Shown: in pieces, positions 61,801 through 64,000 of the stretch
Layout: each line of letters opens with the position of its first letter
Position numbering within the stretch: position 1 is the stretch's first letter
Assembly: GCA_025267735.1 (NCBI GenBank)
Contig: CM046308.1
Span: 34,895,267-34,959,266, forward strand
Source of the DNA: Mactra quadrangularis
Lineage: Eukaryota; Mollusca; Bivalvia; Venerida; Mactridae
Direction: 5' to 3'
Length of the DNA stretch: 64,000 nt
The notes under the pieces: model-generated
The model's input: only the letters and a program-made list of their open reading frames with translations
Told to the model about the DNA's origin: nothing
Databases searched by the model: none
Translations under genes and position numbers: made by a program

Positions 61801-62873
61801 ATTAATGAGAAATGATGAAACGGTTTAGTTCATTAGTTATTAAATCTTTGCATGCCAAGTGTCTGGTCTGAAAGACAAACAGCTTGAACCTGACCAGACA
61901 TTAGTTACTCTGCATCTTGTTTGGTTCCAAGCTGTTAACTGTTCCATGTATCAAATTTGACCATAGTCTATAGTATACTCAATGATATACTGTATGCAGC
62001 AGCCCTCATAACAAATGCTGTTTTTTATCTCCATAAGCAGGCTAAGGATTAAAGGCACTATCCCAATATTTTGCACAAGAGTTTCAAGAGTTCATTTCAA
62101 TCAAAATAGAATACAATACAATAATTATGTATTAGGTCAGACATGACCCATGAACATAGTGTTAATACAATATATAATAAAATGTGTTCAATGGTAGAGA
62201 CATATCATTATAGTAACAAGGTGTAAGCATGCATTAGATATGATATAAACCTACTTGATCAATCTTCTGTTTCTGTATGAAGGTCTTTGTAACATTCTTT
62301 GTTCTTTTGCTTCCACTGAAATATAGATAGATCATAATTGATACACAATATAACAGATAATTAAATATCACTAAGATGTGCCTGTGGTAATCAAACCTTT
62401 AATTCTTTATATACATAAAAAATCTTCTGCTTAATCACCAGGGGTGGAAGATATTAAATATATCTAAAGAAATTATCATGCCTCAGTCCCATAAAATCGT
62501 GGCTTGTTACGGACCTGTACGTGCAGACAGTCGTAGACCGTGGGAAGCCTTGCGTGTCAAGGTGACGGTACTCACATAGTACAAAACAACACACATGTAC
62601 GGAGCCGTAGCTTGACGATAATGCATATTATGCATGTTTAATCCATACTCGGCCACAATTTTGCTCACGATTTGACTCTGAAATTGATATGTGTATCCAG
62701 GGCTCATCACACGGAACCTGGTAAAGAGGCAACAGTCCGTACAGGTACACAAGAGTTTGTATGGGTCCTTGCTGTGTTTTATCGCACGGCGCCCATACGG
62801 TGCCCTCACGACTATTTTTATGTTTATGGGACAGTAGCTTTAGCTTTAGAGCCTCTTCACTCACAGAGACCCA
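22758..62873 (-). CDS. Gene 2: VWA3B-like protein with RS domain, 3' part, spliced
   Basis: The 24 exons (listed separately, 62810-62873 down to 22758-22854) total 3927 nt and give 1308 codons plus TAG, with all junction phases consistent. Order in the partial protein: a VWA3B-type region after the VWA domain (about residues 1-230: KQWLHKNGLVAKKLTLLDAL, YVPILNKHVLAKVFDEV, NWPINEQDILLMEEEI); a Ser/Lys-rich tail; the first DUF4537 module (about 285-493); a charged helical segment (494-525); an RS-rich domain (about 586-904); a coiled coil (about 945-975); the second DUF4537 module (about 1036-1276); and a short C-terminal tail. Exons for the N-terminus and VWA domain must lie beyond the window. 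DUF4537 is reported in VWA3B and C11orf16; I know of no RS domain in vertebrate VWA3B. The RS domain suggests nuclear or RNA-processing ties, which is inference. Confidence 0.88.
23498..23726 (-). CDS. Gene 2 exon 23, second DUF4537 module (part 3)
   Basis: Acceptor TTCTTTCAG and donor GTTAGT; phase 1 in, 2 out. Encodes GVIDSRVDRGQLFYIKWLDG, NGNHIFEVAKGQ and KWRYVLAPI. Homologous to gene 1 exon 12097-12328. Confidence 0.93.
24270..24528 (-). CDS. Gene 2 exon 22, second DUF4537 module (part 2)
   Basis: Acceptor TTGTTTACAG and donor GTAAAA; phase 0 in, 1 out. Encodes EDFVIGLHPKYAFSYAPAEV and VVARDDNSGLYKL. Homologous to gene 1 exon 11217-11469. Confidence 0.94.
25210..25445 (-). CDS. Gene 2 exon 21, second DUF4537 module (part 1)
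   Basis: Acceptor TATATTTTAG and donor GTAAGT; phase 1 in, 0 out. Encodes VLARWTDDGWYYSGYVIG and EQYIVKDSTGYKEVIQRDDI, a Tudor-like barrel pattern (aromatic cluster after DDG). Homologous to gene 1 exon 9728-9948. Confidence 0.94.
26043..26112 (-). CDS. Gene 2 exon 20
   Basis: Acceptor TGTATTACAG and donor GTCAGC (not the best consensus); phase 0 in, 1 out. Encodes KSVQSSFSETEVKSPRQRKG and SPD. The exit phase is the one needed by the DUF4537 exon that follows. Confidence 0.8.
26414..26527 (-). CDS. Gene 2 exon 19
   Basis: 38 codons, phase 0 in and out; acceptor TTGTTAATAG and donor GTAAAT. Continues the basic helix (RLVRQARKINKIQIKM) and then a Ser/Thr-rich stretch. Confidence 0.85.
27002..27159 (-). 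CDS. Gene 2 exon 18, coiled coil
   Basis: Acceptor TATATTACAG and donor GTAAGT; phase 1 in, 0 out. Encodes NCQSVEQSESRM, then KDEIIQELQQKLEKQTRKQL, which has heptad-like Ile/Leu spacing typical of a coiled coil. Confidence 0.88.
27369..27419 (-). CDS. Gene 2 exon 17
   Basis: A 51-nt exon; acceptor AATTTACAAG and donor GTATGT; phase 1 in and out. Encodes DLNTRNDEKTVFTALNG. The bases just upstream of the acceptor are not pyrimidine-rich, but both neighbouring phases fit. Confidence 0.75.
27688..27785 (-). CDS. Gene 2 exon 16, end of RS-like region
   Basis: Acceptor GTTATTTCAG and donor GTAGAG; phase 2 in, 1 out. Encodes RSDGSSTPRNRSPFDRPHRP and then PRTQSEKSMRK. Confidence 0.88.
28157..28198 (-). 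CDS. Gene 2 exon 15, RS domain mini-exon
   Basis: A 42-nt exon between acceptor TTTATTTCCAG and donor GTATAT; phase 2 in and out. Encodes SRSPSAESRSRS with Arg codons split at both ends. Removal would not shift the frame. Confidence 0.82.
28650..28748 (-). CDS. Gene 2 exon 14, RS domain
   Basis: Acceptor TAATTTTCAAG and donor GTATAC; phase 2 in and out; 99 nt. Encodes RSRSRSSSSSTVRSRS and then a basic stretch (EKKQKKGRPSKSRKE). Confidence 0.85.
29400..29963 (-). CDS. Gene 2 exon 13, main RS domain
   Basis: A 564-nt exon, phase 2 in and out, acceptor CATCCATAAAAG and donor GTATAG. No stop in 187 codons of Ser/Arg-rich sequence, with a recurring unit SRSRTPTPRRN / SRSRSPTPRRR about every 30-40 residues and interspersed SYSSGSRSR. 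This resembles RS domains of splicing co-activators (SRRM type). A second frame is also open for 226 codons on this strand, but it does not fit the flanking splice phases. Confidence 0.9.
30814..30966 (-). CDS. Gene 2 exon 12, RS domain
   Basis: Acceptor TCTCCATCCAG and donor GTAACT; phase 2 in and out. Almost pure Ser/Arg: KKSRSRSGSR, then SSMSSRSSRASRSSRSRSRS, then SSRSRSSSKSRS. The open + strand frame here is only its shadow. Confidence 0.9.
31331..31495. repeat. ACAAGAGC-type repeat, short copy
   Basis: AACAAGAGCAGTCCACGAACAGCGCGCTCGACTATTC ... CTTCGAATAGTTGAGCTT: the inner ends are inverted (CTCGACTATTC / GAATAGTTGAG). Contains GCCAACGCCGATGCTGACAC, as does the longer relative at 44311-45055. 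In an intron of gene 2. Confidence 0.5.
31632..31811 (-). CDS. Gene 2 exon 11, Ser/Lys-rich linker
   Basis: Acceptor TAATCTTTCAG and donor GTAGGT; phase 2 in and out, split codon AG|A (Arg). Encodes STLPSPKSTSSKKSDDETIS, then GRGRRKKEKLTKRLKDNKEN, a basic stretch that could act as a nuclear localisation signal (inference). Confidence 0.9.
32179..32276 (-). CDS. Gene 2 exon 10, basic helical segment
   Basis: Acceptor TCTTTTTTTCAG and donor GTATTT; phase 0 in, 2 out. Encodes ETTLRRLIVKIGKERFNMAI and THLQQQRVL, a likely amphipathic helix leading into the low-complexity region. Confidence 0.9.
34196..34350. repeat. GAT-rich microsatellite region
   Basis: Degenerate (GATGAT/GGTGAT)n in the intron between gene 2 exons 9 and 10. 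The open frame through it is compositional. Confidence 0.6.
34430..34570 (-). CDS. Gene 2 exon 9, first DUF4537 module ends
   Basis: Acceptor CTATTTTCAG and donor GTAAGT; 47 codons, phase 0 in and out. Encodes LGDFVLVRVYNETTCLECYV and SILLYNGQR. Homologous to gene 1 exon 5225-5362. Confidence 0.93.
34953..35077 (-). CDS. Gene 2 exon 8, first DUF4537 module
   Basis: Acceptor ATATGTTTCAG and donor GTAAGT; phase 1 in, 0 out. Encodes STFAIVTFNNKKQQKVRTQM and IPMSGAIARPELS. Homologous to gene 1 exon 3927-4066. Confidence 0.92.
36063..36136 (-). mobile_element. tRNA-like SINE head
   Basis: Minus strand TGCCCTGCTAGCTCAGTTAA (acceptor and A box) to GGCTTGATTCCCAAGTGGGGCA (B-box-like; the last five bases pair with TGCCC). 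Arms are imperfect, so a SINE or tRNA relic rather than a gene. Confidence 0.5.
36991..37178 (-). repeat. Duplicated splice-donor segment and TTAGGG tract
   Basis: The bases 37147-37178 (end of exon 37157-37337 plus its donor) recur with one mismatch at 36991-37022. Between them lies GTCAGGGTTAGGGTTAGGGT (37086-37105), about three telomere-type repeats. Confidence 0.8.
37157..37337 (-). CDS. Gene 2 exon 7, first DUF4537 module
   Basis: Acceptor TACATTGTAG and donor GTAGGT; phase 0 in, 1 out. Begins with a basic stretch (VRKKAKIGRKLLDKKKKADD), then an acidic/Thr-rich spacer, then LRVIACDRYDGLYYS, a Tudor-like strand pair. Its last 26 bases and donor are duplicated 156 bp downstream in the intron. 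Confidence 0.9.
38474..38627. mobile_element. MITE family D (AACTGTCA type), diverged copy
   Basis: ACCCGCTGATTTAAATACTG ... GAGTATTTAAATCAGCAGAG form inverted inner ends; the outer ends are lost. Better copies are at 50206-50330 and 58390-58584. Confidence 0.5.
39403..39700 (-). mobile_element. Retroelement 3' tail with TGTTC repeats, inverted copy
   Basis: Minus strand ends in AAAAGATCTGTTCTGTTCTG ATCTGTTCTGAG-like tail, as in the copies at 2765 and 14660. The body shows no coding motif. Confidence 0.4.
40247..40499 (-). mobile_element. MITE family C, copy 2
   Basis: TATTGTTCGTTTTTTCTCAA ... TTGAGAAAAAATGGACAATA, 253 bp; the internal part is inverted relative to copy 1 (AAGTCAAGATATTTTTAATA). 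TA on both sides. Confidence 0.82.
42163..42315. repeat. Palindromic element, 153 bp
   Basis: ATATTCGTCAACTGTGGTGT ... ACACCAAAGTTGACGAATAT with near-complete inner complementarity (TGGCATAGCCACGA at the centre). Architecture like 7746-7913, including the inner ACGAGTGA-type motif. Confidence 0.8.
42320..42541. mobile_element. TIR element with three TGACGTCA motifs
   Basis: Ends TTTCTTTCATGCTTA ... TAAAGCATGAAAGAAA. Inside, TGACGTCA occurs at 42376, 42398 and 42420, exactly 22 bp apart. Its right half has a second, diverged copy at 41926-42020. Confidence 0.65.
42974..43180 (+). mobile_element. tRNA-derived SINE, near full length
   Basis: tRNA-like head 42978-43044: A box TAGTGGTTAGCAT, B box GGTTCGAAACC (43023-43033), outer ends GCCAC/GTGGC pair. 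Body to GGGTTGAATGCGACATT and an A-rich tail ending about 43179. The anticodon stem has a mismatch, so it is not a functional tRNA gene. Confidence 0.82.
43497..43606 (-). mobile_element. SINE fragment related to 1-138
   Basis: Minus strand GTGGCCAAGTGGTTACCAT (A-box region), GGTAATCATTGGATAG and TTGTTTCTTTGAGCAAGAAA align with the SINE at 1-138; the B box is deleted. Confidence 0.6.
44311..45055 (+). repeat. ACAAGAGC-type repeat with four ~160-bp units
   Basis: Starts ACAAGAGCTGTCCGTAAGAC AGCTTGCTCGACTTTTC and ends GGAAAAGTCGAGG. Inside, a unit with ATGAATAAGTATNCCAAGTT, TTTGATAGTATTTAAGTTTG and CCTAAAACAGTGGAGCCAGG repeats four times. A repeat class I associate with bivalves. Confidence 0.75.
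46168..46421 (+). mobile_element. MITE family C, copy 3
   Basis: Same layout and orientation as copy 1 (CAACTGTCAAAGC-like left end with TCTTAACTGTCAAAG, right end TTTTGACAGTTGAGAAAAAA), 254 bp. Ends about 126 bases from gene 2's exon 46547. Confidence 0.8.
46547..46726 (-). CDS. Gene 2 exon 6, first DUF4537 module begins
   Basis: Exactly 60 codons, phase 0 in and out; donor GTAAGA. Encodes MPIRPVRKYNLVCDRGDSDI and YRYVCEVVKSPKAPQYNVHY. The coding frame and donor are clear. The acceptor (TTATATAAAG) lacks a good pyrimidine tract and was picked for phase, so the 5' edge is tentative. No counterpart was seen in gene 1. Confidence 0.78.
47291..47444. mobile_element. Foldback MITE
   Basis: GGCCAGTTTTCTAAGCCTTA ... 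ATTGCTACCTAGTGCTTTT is inverted as AAAAGCGCTAGCTAGCAATA TGCTTAGGAAACTGGC. No coding content. Confidence 0.65.
48070..48605. repeat. 45-bp minisatellite, open on both strands
   Basis: About 12 units of ACTGAGTTATACATGTATCT / TAAAAAGGGAAACAATCCATTTAAG. Because 45 is a multiple of 3 and the unit lacks stops in one frame per strand, it gives 117-codon frames on both strands. These are not credible genes. Confidence 0.93.
49374..49821. mobile_element. hAT-type non-autonomous element with target-site duplication
   Basis: 448 bp with ends TAGGGCTG ... CAGCCCTA and an exact 8-bp duplication TTTAATGA on both sides (49366-49373 and 49822-49829). Interior is GC-richer with ATTCGTGGATCGATTCGTGA. 8-bp duplications are the hAT hallmark. 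No transposase frame. Confidence 0.9.
50206..50330. mobile_element. MITE family D (AACTGTCA ends)
   Basis: AACTGTCATTGATGCATAAA ... ATGTGTCATTGACAGTT, 125 bp, with inner CAGCTGATTTAAAT / ATTCAAATCAGTGG inverted. Intronic in gene 2. Confidence 0.72.
53581..53640. repeat. 60-nt hairpin with 25-bp stem
   Basis: ATGGAATGCCATTTGCACAA TAATTA pairs with TATTATTGTGCAAACGGCAT GCCAT with two or three mismatches; the loop is about 9-11 nt. Confidence 0.7.
57974..58043. repeat. Short hairpin repeat (ACTAGTCTA type), copy 3
   Basis: GGGGTCAGTTCAAAACTAGT ... CCAGTTTTGCGCTGACCC: inverted ends; shares the CTAGTCTA core with copies at 9146 and 19585. Confidence 0.5.
58390..58584. mobile_element. MITE family D, longer copy
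   Basis: AACTGTCAGTGGCACATAAA TAAACCCTGCTGGTTTAAATACT ... AGTATTCAAATCAGCAGGGT TAATTTATGTGCCAATGACAGTG; ~50-bp inverted ends with few differences. Confidence 0.78.
59860..60253 (-). CDS. Gene 2 exon 5, VWA3B-type region with Ser-rich tail
   Basis: Acceptor TGATGTACAG and donor GTAATT; phase 2 in, 0 out; 394 nt. The first half (NWPINEQDILLMEEEIATAE, KYLQQSKDL) resembles VWA3B. The second half is low complexity: NDDDD, then SARSKELSRSKESVSSSSTS and similar, rich in Ser, Lys and Arg and resembling the RS domain further on. A 13.1-kb intron follows. Confidence 0.9.
60684..60859 (-). CDS. Gene 2 exon 4, VWA3B-type region
   Basis: Acceptor TATTTTCCAG and donor GTAAGT; phase 0 in, 2 out. Encodes VLPIAHVSNRPRKSIKLINP and YEDRLERMISLYNKRLDLMV, then WNAIP; a likely helical segment of the VWA3B-type region. 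Confidence 0.92.
61418..61574 (-). CDS. Gene 2 exon 3, VWA3B-type region
   Basis: Acceptor GATATTTCAG and donor GTAAGT; phase 2 in, 0 out. Encodes KQWLHKNGLVAKKLTLLDAL and KYVPILNKHVLAKVFDE, the most recognisable VWA3B-type block in the window. Confidence 0.92.
62255..62315 (-). CDS. Gene 2 exon 2
   Basis: Acceptor ATATTTCAG and donor GTAGGT; phase 1 in, 2 out. Encodes EAKEQRMLQRPSYRNRRLI, a basic segment that leads directly into the next exon's KSCNMSTKQWLHKNG. It ends just before an apparent stop, which falls inside the intron. Confidence 0.85.
62810..62873 (-). CDS. Gene 2 exon 1 within the window
   Basis: Acceptor TTTCTATTACAG and donor GTGAGG; phase 0 in, 1 out. Encodes WVSVSEEALKLKLLSHKHKN plus Ser. 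The donor was chosen because it alone gives the phase needed by the next exon (62255-62315). Reading past it runs into a GC-richer intronic segment with unrelated frames. Confidence 0.65.
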
Positions 62874-64000
62874 CTGTAATAGAAATATCAATACAGTATG
62901 ATTCAAAATTGATTTATTTTTGTGCAAGTTAATAATATAAGATTTAAAACTCAATTTTAATAGCTTTAAATAACATGGTAAAAACAACTCATAACACAGG
63001 TAAACATTTATCTAAAACTATCCAAATTATCTATAATCTCAGATCCAGGACAAATATGGCCACACTTAGTAGCATTTTTTTAACACTCAAGGTCTTACCA
63101 GTAGCTCAGCACAGACATTCAAATGGTTAATCGCAAAGCAGGAAAATGTACAAAGTCAAGCACAAAGAAGCACAAGATTAAGTAAAGTTTTGAAATATTA
63201 TTGCACATATTTACTTCAAGAAAAGAAACAAAGAAGAAATTCATTCAAAATATTATATTTACGCACAAAAACAGAATAGATACATTGTATATCTTTTAAC
63301 AAGAATTAAATTCACTTCACTAAAAGAGACATATGCCCCAAAAGTTGCAGATTTCATACATATTGAATGACCATTATATGACCATGACTATGGTGCTGCA
63401 GGTCAAATCTTGCAGGCGATATCTCTAGTGGAAAAGATATTTTAAGATCCATCAAAAAATTATTTAATTATGATTGCAACACAAGATTGGGACATCCAAA
63501 CATTACCAACCCCCTATGCAACTTTTAAGCAGGCACACAAAAACATAGGGTATTGCATGAATTTTTACTAATTTTAAGACATTTTGTACAATTTTATTGA
63601 ACAATGAATAAGATATGGCAATTTGATTAATACAATTGACAACAATTCACAAGGTCAGGATACAACCTAGTTCTAACTACATAAAATGTATGTGTATAGC
63701 AATGTTTCAAACCATGGACAGGTTCTAGGTTACAAAAACAGAAACAAAGCCACATCAACATAGCTATATCAAATTAACCTGAGACAGATTAACATAAAGT
63801 TACTATATAGAATGCTTTGTCTCAAAGGTCAATGTGAACAAGTTATAACACTGGCTTATATTAATAATCAAATAATCCATTCATTGACTAAAGGATGAAA
63901 CAAAAGATATAATCAAAAGTAAAGGATGTACATGACCTTTTGTATGTATACATTTGGGAAAATATAACAGAATGCAATGCAAATTTATAGTTAAAAGAGA
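62874..64000. other. Intron of gene 2 at the window edge
   Basis: AT-rich; no exon with matching splice sites recognised on the minus strand. The next upstream exon (toward the VWA domain) should lie beyond 64000. Confidence 0.5.

Noticed and set aside
62507..62809. 100-codon minus-strand frame as a coding exon
   Set aside because: No in-frame continuity with exon 62810-62873 or 62255-62315; kept only as a finding.

Overview
The window looks like nuclear DNA of a bivalve mollusc or a close relative. It is AT-rich and gene-poor, with long introns and GT-AG splice sites. It is full of small TA-flanked inverted-repeat elements, tRNA-derived SINEs, minisatellites and a 5'-truncated non-LTR retrotransposon. 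The CCGT-rich intronic repeat and the 'ACAAGAGC' repeat are of kinds I associate with bivalve genomes. No bacterial-type gene, CRISPR array, rRNA or credible functional tRNA gene was seen.

Two protein-coding genes were rebuilt exon by exon. They converge (tail to tail) and are paralogues. Gene 1 (+ strand, 705-15118) is a compact gene of roughly 460 codons whose product resembles the C11orf16 / DUF4537 family. Gene 2 (- strand, 62873 down to 22758) is the 3' part of a VWA3B-like gene. Its 24 recognisable exons join without a frame break into 1308 codons plus a stop; the 5' part, which should hold the VWA domain, lies beyond the right edge. The shared part of the two proteins (two Tudor-like DUF4537 modules and a short C-terminal tail) has the same exon order and the same intron phases in both genes, so one arose by duplication of the other or both came from one ancestor. 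They differ in the linker between the modules. In gene 2 it is a long Arg-Ser (RS) domain like that of splicing factors, encoded by a run of symmetric phase-2 exons. In gene 1 it is a short Pro/Thr/Asp/Gly-rich stretch.

Layout: 1-704, SINE and upstream DNA; 705-15118, gene 1, whose introns hold MITEs, a 26-bp minisatellite and a 46-bp minisatellite whose unit is a copy of a splice acceptor; 15119-22757, the intergenic gap, with a 49-bp minisatellite, an exact 206-bp tandem duplication, a retrotransposon, a MITE and an 863-bp foldback element; 22758-62873, gene 2, with dense small exons from 22.7 to 37.3 kb (second DUF4537 module, RS domain, first module), then a 9.2-kb and a 13.1-kb intron packed with mobile elements, then the VWA3B-type exons at 59.9-62.9 kb; 62874-64000, intron without recognised exons.

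All functional statements are family-based inference from reading the sequence. Exon borders were set by splice consensus, phase continuity and alignment between the two paralogues.
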